Of a stretch of DNA of 64,000 nucleotides, positions 18,259 through 26,956 are shown in pieces (position 1 is the first letter of the stretch; every line of letters begins with the position of its first letter). The position numbers and the translations under genes were made by a program. Under the pieces are notes generated by a model. It saw only the letters and a program-made list of their open reading frames with translations. It made no database searches and was not told where the DNA came from. The DNA is from CAYJAD01 sp964370835 (GTDB taxonomy: Bacteria; Desulfobacterota; Desulfovibrionia; Desulfovibrionales; Desulfovibrionaceae): contig CAYJLO010000002.1 of assembly GCA_964370835.1 (NCBI GenBank), forward strand, positions 53,535 to 117,534, read 5' to 3'.

Positions 18259-19995
18259 ATGAAAGAAAGCTCTAAAGTTTTGCATACCAATGAAGTACAC
18301 CTTGGCAAAGATATGTATTTTGATGCTTGGCTGTATAACTTCATGATTGAAAATAACTTTGCCTACCACATGAACAAAGAAATTGTGGCCTCTCCGGAAC
18401 AAATGGCCTTCATGGTGGCTTTGGAGGAAGATGAAGTATACATTCCTTGCTCTGATAAACACTTTCAACTTCTAACGCAGCCTCATTTATCACGCGAATT
18501 ACGTCAACATTATGCCAGAGTCTGGCGCACCATTGTTAAGGTATTACGAGGCTATGAGCCGCAACGTGCAGTGCGTCGCCGCGTGTTGGCCTTTTGTCGA
18601 TATCGTTTTCGTCAGCTCATAAAAAATCATACGGTTCTACCCACCAGAGCCATGAAGCGCATGACCAGTCTTATGTCTGCGCAAACAAGTGTGGATGACC
18701 CTTGGAGAGATTTACGCCAAAAGGCCAATGCGCATGCGCATGAAATTTTTACTTCATCTGCTTTACAAGCCGCTTTGTATAAAGCACCTGCACAGTTGAT
18801 ATGCAAGCAAAACTTATCTCTCTTGCGGGAAGAAATAAATAGCCTTGAAATTTCACGTCTTATGTATTTATCTGCCAATTCACGTAACTTAATGACTGAA
18901 ACCCCTTCTCCTCTTGAATGGCAGCATATTTTTGAAAATCTTCAAGTGTTACATGAACCTTTAATGACCTTATTGGGCACAGAAAAAGACGAGCCTAAAA
19001 CCATTTTATTTCTACCCGATACTAGCGGCGGCTTTGTTTTTGATATGGCATTGTTGCATCGTTTACAGCGCATGGGGCATAAAATTATGGTGGCCTTTAA
19101 AAAAGGATTTTATTTTTATAGCCCCACCATGCAAGATGTGGAAAGCGATCCCATATTAGGGGAGCTTTTAGAAGAAGCTACCTTGGTGCGAGAAGCAAAT
19201 ATCAGTAAAAATAGATTGCTAAATCTCTTGCGGGAATCGTCGCTTGTGGTTATCCATGACGGCACACGAGAGCGTCTTAATTTATATCGCACCAATGTGG
19301 TTTTTGCCAGGGCGTGGAAAGAAGCCGATGTTATTTTAGCTAAAGGCCGACGCAATGCGGAAATTCTTGTTCAAAGTTCACAAAAATTTACTCGTGATAT
19401 TGTGTGCTATTGGATTGACAGTGAAAAAGGCTATACCTTACAAGAAAAGGCTCGTGCAAGACATATCCGCAAGTTGAGTGAGGCTGATATCCGTGAAAGA
19501 GCCGAAGGTATTATTTCTCAGATGCGCCAAGCCCATAAGGCTGGTAAAACTGTCATGTTCTACTCGTGTATTATAGGGAGTATTCCCGGCCAAGAGGGGA
19601 CTGCAGTGGCTTTGGTGCGTGCCTTTGTGGAAAATTTACGGCAAAAGTTGGATGATATTTTCATCGTAAACCCTGCCGAACAATCTCCCGACGGTATGGA
19701 CGGAGATGATCTTATGTATATGTGGGAAAGAGTGCAAAGAAGTGGCTATATTCATGTCTGGCGTTTTCAGACAGTTCAAGATATAGAAGACAGCTTCGCC
19801 CTCTTGGGAAGAAAGGTCCTCCCTGCGTGGGCAGGAAAGGACGCTACTTTTTCCACCGGTTGTACCAAGGAAATGCGTATTGCCATTGATGTACAAAAAC
19901 GCAATACAGAAATGCAAATCATTGGGCCGGATAAGGGAAAATTTTTTCGCCGTGATAGTTATGGTGTTGGTAAATATTTTGATGCGCGTATTTAA
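18259..19995 (+). CDS. Divergent DUF89/ARMT1-like protein
   Basis: This is a 578-residue protein. Residues 248-390 resemble the DUF89/ARMT1-like metal-dependent phosphatase fold: TILFLPDTSGGFVFDMALL matches the family's DNAGE-type segment followed by an aliphatic helix, VVIHDGTRERL the middle loop, and ADVILAKGRRNAEIL the KGxxNxE segment. The usual metal-binding Asp-Asn is Asp-Thr here, so metal binding may differ. The N-terminal 240 residues are helical and basic. The C-terminal part (about 410-578) I do not recognise. DUF89 members act on sugar phosphates or carry out protein carboxyl methylation in eukaryotes; the function here is unknown. AGGTGG precedes the start, and gatB follows after 12 bases. 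Confidence 0.7.
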   Translation: MKESSKVLHTNEVHLGKDMYFDAWLYNFMIENNFAYHMNKEIVASPEQMAFMVALEEDEVYIPCSDKHFQLLTQPHLSRELRQHYARVWRTIVKVLRGYEPQRAVRRRVLAFCRYRFRQLIKNHTVLPTRAMKRMTSLMSAQTSVDDPWRDLRQKANAHAHEIFTSSALQAALYKAPAQLICKQNLSLLREEINSLEISRLMYLSANSRNLMTETPSPLEWQHIFENLQVLHEPLMTLLGTEKDEPKTILFLPDTSGGFVFDMALLHRLQRMGHKIMVAFKKGFYFYSPTMQDVESDPILGELLEEATLVREANISKNRLLNLLRESSLVVIHDGTRERLNLYRTNVVFARAWKEADVILAKGRRNAEILVQSSQKFTRDIVCYWIDSEKGYTLQEKARARHIRKLSEADIRERAEGIISQMRQAHKAGKTVMFYSCIIGSIPGQEGTAVALVRAFVENLRQKLDDIFIVNPAEQSPDGMDGDDLMYMWERVQRSGYIHVWRFQTVQDIEDSFALLGRKVLPAWAGKDATFSTGCTKEMRIAIDVQKRNTEMQIIGPDKGKFFRRDSYGVGKYFDARI

Positions 19996-20007
19996 AGGGA
20001 GTTTTTC

Positions 20008-21438
20008 ATGGCTACATATGAAGCCGTCATTGGGCTAGAAGTTCACGTTCAATTGGCGACACAATCAAAACTTTTTTGTTCTTGTTCTACCACTTTTGGG
20101 AAAAGCCCCAATGCAAACGTGTGTGAAGTCTGTTCTGGCATGCCAGGCTCTTTGCCAGTGCTCAATGCCCGTGCAGTGGAATATGCGGCCAAAGCCGGAC
20201 TTGCCACCGATTGTACGGTGAATTTATCTTCCATATTTGCCCGTAAAAATTATTTTTACCCCGATCTTCCCATGGGGTATCAAATTTCTCAATTTGATAA
20301 ACCCATTTGCGAACACGGAAAATTAGAAATCACCGTGGGGGATAGTAAGAAAACCATAGGTATTACTCGTATCCATATGGAAAATGATGCCGGTAAAAAC
20401 ATTCACGATGCTCATGAAAATGCCAGCTATGTGGATTTAAATCGTGCCGGTACACCGCTGGTGGAAATTGTTTCTGAACCAGATATGCGTAGCGCAGAAG
20501 AAGCCGTAGCTTATTTGAAAGCCTTGCGCGCCATTGTGACGACCCTCGGCATTAGCGACGGTAATATGGAAGAAGGTTCTTTTAGATGTGATGCCAACGT
20601 ATCCATTCATAAACCCGGTACTCCCTTTGGTACACGCGCAGAGCTTAAAAACTTGAACTCCTTCCGTCATGTGCAAAAAGCCATTGAATATGAAATTTCT
20701 CGACAGCACGACTTGTTGGAGGATGGCGAAGAAGTTGTTCAAGAAACACGACTCTATGATAGCGTAAAAAATATCACGAAATCCATGCGTAGTAAGGAAG
20801 AAGCTCACGATTATCGTTACTTCCCCGATCCTGACCTTTTACCCATTGTCATTGATGCGGAAAATCTTGCCGCTTGGGAAGCTTCTTTACCTGAATTGCC
20901 TAAAGCTCGCATTGCACGTTTTGTGAATGAATTACATATTGGACAAGCCGAAGCGGAAACCTTGTGCGCTGATAAAGCTTTGGCTGACTTTTTTGAAGCC
21001 GCTTTAGCTGCTTCTCCTAAAACCAAGGTGAGCCGCATAGCTAATCTTGTGTTAGGTGCTCTTTTGCGTGAATTGCATTCCCAAGAGCAACAAGTGCAGC
21101 AAATGGTTATGACGCCACAAGCCCTTGGCGAGTTAGCGCGTATCATCGACGAAGGTTTAATTTCTGCCAAAATCGCCAATGATATTTTTGCTGATTTGTA
21201 TAGTACCGGTGCCATGCCCGAAGCCTATGTAAAAGAAAAAGGGTTAGTGCAGATATCCGATTCTTCGGAGTTGGAAGCAGCCATTGATCAAGTTCTTGTT
21301 GATAATCCGGCTGAAGTGGAGGCCTATAGGGGGGGCAAAACCAAGTTGATTTCCTTCTTTGTGGGACAAATTATGCGCGCCACCAAGGGAAAAGCCAATC
21401 CGGCCTTGGTTAATGAGATTTTAGCCAAAAAACTATAA
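20008..21438 (+). CDS. gatB: Asp-tRNA(Asn)/Glu-tRNA(Gln) amidotransferase subunit B
   Basis: This 476-residue subunit binds misacylated tRNA and carries out the kinase/transamidation half-reaction of GatCAB. Typical segments are YEAVIGLEVHVQL at the start, the zinc cysteines around CSCSTTFG and CEVCSGMPGSLPVLN, RIHMENDAGKN, and a C-terminal YqeY-like helical domain. GatA and GatC are not encoded nearby. GGGAG precedes the start, and a terminator follows the stop. Confidence 0.97.
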   Translation: MATYEAVIGLEVHVQLATQSKLFCSCSTTFGKSPNANVCEVCSGMPGSLPVLNARAVEYAAKAGLATDCTVNLSSIFARKNYFYPDLPMGYQISQFDKPICEHGKLEITVGDSKKTIGITRIHMENDAGKNIHDAHENASYVDLNRAGTPLVEIVSEPDMRSAEEAVAYLKALRAIVTTLGISDGNMEEGSFRCDANVSIHKPGTPFGTRAELKNLNSFRHVQKAIEYEISRQHDLLEDGEEVVQETRLYDSVKNITKSMRSKEEAHDYRYFPDPDLLPIVIDAENLAAWEASLPELPKARIARFVNELHIGQAEAETLCADKALADFFEAALAASPKTKVSRIANLVLGALLRELHSQEQQVQQMVMTPQALGELARIIDEGLISAKIANDIFADLYSTGAMPEAYVKEKGLVQISDSSELEAAIDQVLVDNPAEVEAYRGGKTKLISFFVGQIMRATKGKANPALVNEILAKKL

Positions 21439-21458
21439 TAGCTTTTACGTAGAGCACT

Positions 21459-21500
21459 ATAAAAGCCCTCCGTACCATATGTGCAGAGGGCTTTTATATA
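21459..21500 (+). terminator. Terminator of the nadK-gatB group
   Basis: ATAAAAGCCCTC (21459-21470) and GAGGGCTTTTAT (21486-21497) form a 12-bp perfect stem with the T-run inside its 3' arm. Confidence 0.88.
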
Positions 21501-21540
21501 TCTGATGATATATTAAAGAATTATTCTTAAATAGTCGATG

Positions 21541-21750
21541 CTTAAAAACGTGTTTCCACTCGTTTTTAAGAAAGGCACGCTCACTCCAAATACCCCTTTC
21601 GGGGACGCCGTAAGCAAGTGACGGCTTATTTTACGTGGCGGCAAGCCATGCCAGAGGCACGTCTTGTGTAGCCGACAGCTGAAAAAAGCATTTTATATGT
21701 CTAAATTTTTCCAGAAAACGTACTCCATACGTTTATTTCTGGCAAAATTT
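21541..21750. repeat. Structured intergenic element bounded by two related hairpins
   Basis: CTTAAAAACG/CGTTTTTAAG (21541-21570) is a 10-bp perfect hairpin. About 130 bases on, 21703-21750 folds into a long imperfect hairpin: AAATTTT/AAAATTT, CCAGA/TCTGG and AAACGTA/TACGTTT around loop CTCCA. Both hairpins share an AAAACGT..TCCA..CGTTT layout. The more GC-rich middle holds small stems (CCCC/GGGG at 21593-21604, GCCGT/ACGGC at 21607-21625) and a repeated GGCACG. I see no ORF with a ribosome-binding site. It could be a mobile-type intergenic repeat or a structured RNA. Confidence 0.5.
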
Positions 21751-21812
21751 ATTAAGCTTTTTGCGCTATAAATTCTATTTTTATTAACGTTTAAATGCTT
21801 TTTCAGTGTCTA

Positions 21813-23024
21813 CTAAATAACGCTATTAACGCCGGTAAAGCTATCCAAACTGCCAGAGGAAAAAGAACCAATACTGGATGCGCCCATTTGATCCCACCAC
21901 GAGGCAAGACTTTCCATTTCTATGCGCTTACGCATGGCTGTGGGGTCAATCTGCATGGATTTGCGTGCCCCTTCAAGGCCGGCTAAGGCATCAACTTGCA
22001 AATAAGTCTTGGTCAGTTCTTCATTATTATCAAGAAGTGCTTGAACTTTATCTGCATCAGAATGGGAACTATTTACCACCACTTTACCATCCACCACTGT
22101 GAGACGAAAATCAATGTTAGGATCAATTCCCATGTTTTCCATGCGGTTCTTCATATCATTGCCCACATTGTTTTCCTGTAAAAACTTTTCTAAGTCTTCA
22201 GCTTCTTGTGTACTATCATCGGTGGCAAAAGTGGTCTTGCTAGTAACAACACCGGAAGAGTTTATAATAACAACGGAATTTACAGATAAACCTTGACTTT
22301 CAAGTGTTGCTTTAATATCGCTGGCAATGGTGGGATTATCTTGTAAATATTGAGATATGGCTGCGCTTTGACTACTATCACCTTCCATAACCACGGCGGT
22401 TCCATCAAAGCGAACAGAAAAGCTTTGTGATACGGTAACACCTTGGCTTTGTAAGCCTTCTATAATGGAAGTTCCAAAGGTGGCATCTTCTAAGGTTACT
22501 TCTTCAGTGGTCATGGTTGGCGTCACAGAGAGAATTTCACCCGTGGAGCTTACGGAGAACTCAACAGCACCGGTAAATCCTGCCTCATCAAGAGTTTCAC
22601 GCAATTGTTCTCTATAGGAGGGATTGGTATCAAAGAAAGCCTGAGCTAAGTCTTCATCTTCATGGGCCGTGTCCACGGTGATGGCACCTGTTTCGCCAAC
22701 GGTAATGGAAAAGTATGCCGATGGGGAGACTATGGTCTTAGCAATGGCGTCATTCAGCTCTTGGCTAAATGATTCTTCTAACTCACTCTTATAATTCTCA
22801 ATTTGCGAAAATGTAACTCGTTCATTGCTAGAAACCCCCATGGACTCCATGGCATACCTTGCAAGCTCCACCATGGAAGAAACGGTGCTAGCACCTTGGT
22901 ATGTATAAGGATTTGTAGTAGAACTAGAGCTTGTAGAAGAAGACACAGCACCTTGTAGTTGCTGATTATTCCACTGGTACGCATATAAAGAAGCATTAGA
23001 GCTAGAAATACTTGCTACTGACAT
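21813..23024 (-). CDS. Protein with about five degenerate ~50-residue repeats
   Basis: I do not recognise this 403-residue protein. After a Ser/Thr-rich N-terminus (about 1-55) it shows roughly five repeats, each a short beta-like segment with a central Gly (YFSITVGETGAITV, FSVRFDGTAVVM, DFRLTVVDGKVVV) followed by acidic residues and two helices ending in L..xG. They lie near residues 105, 155, 200, 250 and 305. The Ser-rich start resembles flagellar or secreted proteins of this lineage, but no signal peptide or flagellin domain is seen. ATG 23024 is chosen because AAGG is eight bases upstream; an upstream GTG falls inside that Shine-Dalgarno sequence. It diverges from phoH. Confidence 0.75.
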   Translation of the reverse strand: MSVASISSSNASLYAYQWNNQQLQGAVSSSTSSSSTTNPYTYQGASTVSSMVELARYAMESMGVSSNERVTFSQIENYKSELEESFSQELNDAIAKTIVSPSAYFSITVGETGAITVDTAHEDEDLAQAFFDTNPSYREQLRETLDEAGFTGAVEFSVSSTGEILSVTPTMTTEEVTLEDATFGTSIIEGLQSQGVTVSQSFSVRFDGTAVVMEGDSSQSAAISQYLQDNPTIASDIKATLESQGLSVNSVVIINSSGVVTSKTTFATDDSTQEAEDLEKFLQENNVGNDMKNRMENMGIDPNIDFRLTVVDGKVVVNSSHSDADKVQALLDNNEELTKTYLQVDALAGLEGARKSMQIDPTAMRKRIEMESLASWWDQMGASSIGSFSSGSLDSFTGVNSVI

Positions 23025-23181
23025 AGTTCCCACCTTAGTAAAAAATGGCTTTCATGGAAAAATTTTTCCCAGTAATACCGAACTACAAGACATTTATGCA
23101 TAAGGTGTGCCAAATTTATAAAGTGCGGAAAAACACTAAAAAAAATGGACAGAGAGGTAAAAAAGGCGTAAAAGCTAGGCC

Positions 23182-24177
23182 ATGGTAGACACTACTGCAC
23201 TGAGCGAAACTGTAACCTTTGATGATCCTGTGCTTGCCAACGCACTTTTTGGGCCACACAATGCCCATCTGGAGCTTTTGGAGCAGCTAAGCGGGGCACA
23301 CATTTATTCCCGTGGTGCCAGCGTTACAGTAAAAACGCCAAATAATCATATTTTACAAAGGCTTTGTAATCTTTTTGTACAGCTCTATGCGCATGTACAA
23401 GGAGGGAAAAATCTCACACGCTCTGATGTGAGCTCTGCCTATGCCATGTTAGAAAAACAACCCCAACTCAGTTTGAGCCGAGTCTACAAGGACACCGTTT
23501 TTGTGGCAGCGCCTCGCAAAACCATCGTTGCAAAAAATTTAGCTCAAAAAGAATATTATGAAGCGCTTATCAAGAAAGAGCTTGTGTTTTCTCTGGGGCC
23601 TGCAGGCACAGGAAAAACATACTTGGCTGTGGCCATGGCTCTTTCCATGCTTATGCAACATAGGGTGAAAAAGATTATCTTAACGCGCCCTGCCGTGGAG
23701 GCCGGAGAAAGATTGGGTTTTTTGCCCGGTGATTTGGCAGAAAAGGTGAACCCTTACTTGCGCCCTTTATACGACGCACTTTACGATATGATGCCGCAAC
23801 CCAAGGTGCTTTCCATGCTTGAAACGGGTATCATTGAAGTGGCACCTTTGGCTTTCATGCGCGGTCGCACTTTAAATGACGCCTTTATTATTTTAGATGA
23901 AGCGCAAAACACAACTCCTGAACAAATGAAAATGTTTTTAACGCGTCTTGGCTTTGGCTCGCGCGCTGTTATTACAGGTGACGTCACACAAATAGACCTT
24001 CCACCGCAATGGGGCGATGCAGGAGCGCAGTCGCGCTCTGGCCTTGTGCAAGCTGTAGAAATTTTACGTGATGTTAAAGGTATTGCATTTCATACATTTT
24101 CAGCAAAAGACGTGGTGCGACACAATCTTGTTAGCGCCATAGTGGCAGCTTATGATTCATATAAAGAAAAAATCTAG
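23182..24177 (+). CDS. phoH: PhoH-family ATPase (PhoH-like)
   Basis: This 331-residue P-loop ATPase has Walker A in LGPAGTGKTYLAVAMAL (about residue 140), the PhoH signature LTRPAVEAGERLGFLPGDL and Walker B in FIILDEAQNTTPEQMKMFL. The N-terminus is the KH-like region of PhoH-like proteins. PhoH proteins are linked to RNA metabolism and are commonly encoded beside ybeY, as here. The stop lies 26 bases inside the downstream HD gene. Confidence 0.95.
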   Translation: MVDTTALSETVTFDDPVLANALFGPHNAHLELLEQLSGAHIYSRGASVTVKTPNNHILQRLCNLFVQLYAHVQGGKNLTRSDVSSAYAMLEKQPQLSLSRVYKDTVFVAAPRKTIVAKNLAQKEYYEALIKKELVFSLGPAGTGKTYLAVAMALSMLMQHRVKKIILTRPAVEAGERLGFLPGDLAEKVNPYLRPLYDALYDMMPQPKVLSMLETGIIEVAPLAFMRGRTLNDAFIILDEAQNTTPEQMKMFLTRLGFGSRAVITGDVTQIDLPPQWGDAGAQSRSGLVQAVEILRDVKGIAFHTFSAKDVVRHNLVSAIVAAYDSYKEKI

Positions 24178-26461
24178 CGAAAACTCTTTTAGAGCTCTTG
24201 GCAAAATGCTTTATGGCCGTCACCATTGCGGTTATGGGCTTGTGGCCATGATTTGTGCCTTGTTTTTACTATCGCTTTTTGCTGGCATTAACTACGAGCA
24301 TCAATCGCAAGTGTATATTGCAGGTACGGTGGCTGAGGCAGATGTGGTGGCCAATCGTAACCTTGCGGTGGAAGATATTTTTGCCACAGGCCAACGCCGC
24401 GAGCAATTGCGTAAAGCTCAGCCATTGGTTTTTGATTTAGATCCGGCTGCTTTTGAAGATTTCAATACAGAACTTATTAATCTTTTGCATGAAATTAATG
24501 GCTTAAACTACGGCGAGGAAGCTGTCGCCATGCGCAAGCTTGAAAAAGCCTTAACGCCTGAAATGGCAGAAGATGTGCTTGTGCAACTGGCAAGATCCAA
24601 CGTGCAAAACTACATGACCACGCACCTTTTACCCAACGTTCGAGCTTTATTAAACAAAGGTCTTGTTAATGATATGCGCGCCGGACGAGTGGGTGAGGGT
24701 GGAGCCATCTTGCGTAATATAGAAAGCGGACACGAGACCCTACGCCCTGAAATACACAGCTTGCCCGATGTACAATCAACCTTAGTACAATTGACTTCCG
24801 TTATTCGACAAGATGAAGCTTTGGATGAACCAGCCAGACGCGCCTTAGTTATTTTACTTTCTGCGTACATGCCTGCATCTCTCACGCTTAATAAAGAAGT
24901 GAGTAATTCTAGAGCAGATGCGGTGGTCGCGCATATTGACCCCATTTATTATATATTACAGCGCGGTGAAATGGTGGTGCGTAAAGGCGACCTTGTTACT
25001 CGTGAGCAACAAGCAAAACTGCAAGCCATATATAACTCTGTGGGCACTTGGATTCATATTCGCTTTTCTTTAGGGCTTTTTGTTTTAAGTGCACTTATCT
25101 GCACAGGTCTTTTCATGGCTCCCAGTGGCAAACCTGGAACCCCTTTACGCTATAAAGACTATCTATTCATGGCCTTTTTGTTGGTCTCTTGCTCATTGGC
25201 TGCCAAGGCTTTTTATGTTTTTGGCGTACGAACAGGGGATACAGTACAAGTGCAAGCTTTAGCTTATGCCTTCCCTGTGGCCGGGGTGGTGGGGCTTGTG
25301 GCCTTGGTTTTTGCCGCACGGCGTTATTGCACCATGAGTCTTCTTCTTTCGCTCTTTGCCACAGTCATGTTCAAAGGGGATATATCTCTCTTCTTTTATT
25401 ATTTCCTTGGCGGCATGTTTACCACACTTCTTGTGACACGAGCGCAAAATCGGCAAGATGTGGTGTGGAGTATTTTGCCCCTCACGGCGGGCCAAATATT
25501 CTTTTGGCTTGCGGCGGCGCTTTTTGTGGAAACCCCTCTCACCGAATGGCCATGGCAAATGGTTGGTGTGGTGGTAAATAGCATTTTCTCATTGCTCATG
25601 CTTTTTGCCTTTAGTCCCATTTTAGAATTGGTTTTTTCCTATACAACACGTTTTAGGCTTATGGAATTCATGAGCCTTGAGCATCCGCTCATGCAAGAAA
25701 TGATGGTTACCATGCCCGGTACGTACCATCACTCGCTCATTGTGGCCAATATGGTGGAAGCAGGTGCCAAAGCCATTGGTGCCAATAGTTTGCTTTGTAA
25801 GGTCAGTGCCTTGTATCACGACGTAGGCAAGTTAAGCCATCCTGATTACTTCATTGAAAATCAATATGGTGGTCGCAATAAGCACGATAAACTGGCCCCT
25901 TCCATGAGTGCGCTTATTTTGGCTGCGCACGTTAAAAAAGGTGGGGAGCTTGCGCAAGAGTACAAACTTGGGGATGAAATCACCGAAATCATCATGCAGC
26001 ATCACGGCACAAGAGTCATTCGCTTTTTCTACCATAAAGCCGTAAGCAATGGAGAAAATGTGCGTGAATCTGATTTTTCATACGCAGGGCCACGCCCTCA
26101 AACCAAGGAAGCGGCTATTTTAATGCTTGCAGACTCGGTGGAAGCTTCAAGTCGTACTTTAAGTGATCCCACTTCTGCACGGCTTAAAACGCATATTGAT
26201 ACCATAGTTAAGGGTATTTTTGCGGAAGGGCAATTGGATGAATCTTCCTTAACTTTCAAAGATTTACATAAAATTAGTGAGCAGTTTTTACGCATCTTAA
26301 CGGGACTATTCCATCAGCGCATAGCGTATCCTTCGGGAGCTCCTACGCCACCTAATGGTGCTAAGGAAGAAGCAAAGGTAGTTAAGGAAGAGGAGACAAA
26401 AACTTCCGCAACTGATACCAAAGATGATCTGGAAAAAATGGATTTAGCCGGAAGGCAATAG
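24152..26461 (+). CDS. 7TM-HD membrane phosphodiesterase (PgpH-like)
   Basis: This 769-residue membrane protein has an N-terminal anchor, an extracytoplasmic 7TMR-HDED domain (about 40-295), seven membrane segments (about 300-490), and a cytoplasmic HD domain (about 515-700) with HHSLIVANMVEAG and the HD pair in YHDVGKL. It ends in a charged Lys/Glu tail. Homologues such as PgpH hydrolyse c-di-AMP; whether this organism makes c-di-AMP is not shown here. The frame overlaps phoH by 26 bases, implying coupled translation; an internal ATG at 24206 is an alternative start. phoH, this gene and ybeY follow a widespread gene order. Confidence 0.93.
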   Translation: MIHIKKKSSENSFRALGKMLYGRHHCGYGLVAMICALFLLSLFAGINYEHQSQVYIAGTVAEADVVANRNLAVEDIFATGQRREQLRKAQPLVFDLDPAAFEDFNTELINLLHEINGLNYGEEAVAMRKLEKALTPEMAEDVLVQLARSNVQNYMTTHLLPNVRALLNKGLVNDMRAGRVGEGGAILRNIESGHETLRPEIHSLPDVQSTLVQLTSVIRQDEALDEPARRALVILLSAYMPASLTLNKEVSNSRADAVVAHIDPIYYILQRGEMVVRKGDLVTREQQAKLQAIYNSVGTWIHIRFSLGLFVLSALICTGLFMAPSGKPGTPLRYKDYLFMAFLLVSCSLAAKAFYVFGVRTGDTVQVQALAYAFPVAGVVGLVALVFAARRYCTMSLLLSLFATVMFKGDISLFFYYFLGGMFTTLLVTRAQNRQDVVWSILPLTAGQIFFWLAAALFVETPLTEWPWQMVGVVVNSIFSLLMLFAFSPILELVFSYTTRFRLMEFMSLEHPLMQEMMVTMPGTYHHSLIVANMVEAGAKAIGANSLLCKVSALYHDVGKLSHPDYFIENQYGGRNKHDKLAPSMSALILAAHVKKGGELAQEYKLGDEITEIIMQHHGTRVIRFFYHKAVSNGENVRESDFSYAGPRPQTKEAAILMLADSVEASSRTLSDPTSARLKTHIDTIVKGIFAEGQLDESSLTFKDLHKISEQFLRILTGLFHQRIAYPSGAPTPPNGAKEEAKVVKEEETKTSATDTKDDLEKMDLAGRQ

Positions 26462-26469
26462 TTTCGTCC

Positions 26470-26922
26470 ATGCAGATTACCGTAATAAATGAGGCCGGCT
26501 GGCTTTGCCCTTTTCCCAAGAGCGTGCTGGCGGCCTTACTTTTAGCCATGTATCCCTGTGAGCAAGACTCACAAGTGCCATTAATTCTGCATGTGGTGCG
26601 CGATGCTCGCGTGGCTAAACTCAATACACAGCATATGCGCGCCCATGGCCCCACCAATATTCTTTCCTTCCCCGGCACGCACGCGGGATCGGCAAATTCC
26701 CTTCAAGCACTATCCACTGCGCCGCATATTTTGGTGCTTTCTGTGGATACATTGCAAAGGGAATGTGTCCTTTATGGGCAAGATTTTTTGGAGCATACTG
26801 TGCGGCTTTTGGCTCACGGTCTTGGGCATGTGCTAGGCTATGATCATGGTGAAGAAATGTACGCTTTGTGCCAAGAAATGGAGTATGATGGATTGGCGTT
26901 CATAAGTGCGCAGGGGTGGTGA
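26470..26922 (+). CDS. ybeY: Endoribonuclease YbeY
   Basis: This 150-residue zinc-dependent RNase acts in 16S rRNA 3'-end maturation and ribosome quality control. The metal site HGLGHVLGYDH (HxxxHxxGxDH, about residues 115-125) is intact, and TNILSFP is the conserved substrate-side motif. It starts eight bases after the HD gene. It runs toward the minus-strand tRNA nucleotidyltransferase, with only 34 bases between the stops and no terminator visible. Confidence 0.95.
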   Translation: MQITVINEAGWLCPFPKSVLAALLLAMYPCEQDSQVPLILHVVRDARVAKLNTQHMRAHGPTNILSFPGTHAGSANSLQALSTAPHILVLSVDTLQRECVLYGQDFLEHTVRLLAHGLGHVLGYDHGEEMYALCQEMEYDGLAFISAQGW

Positions 26923-26956
26923 TTTCCCCCTTCAATGATTTTCGTGTTTTTATGCG

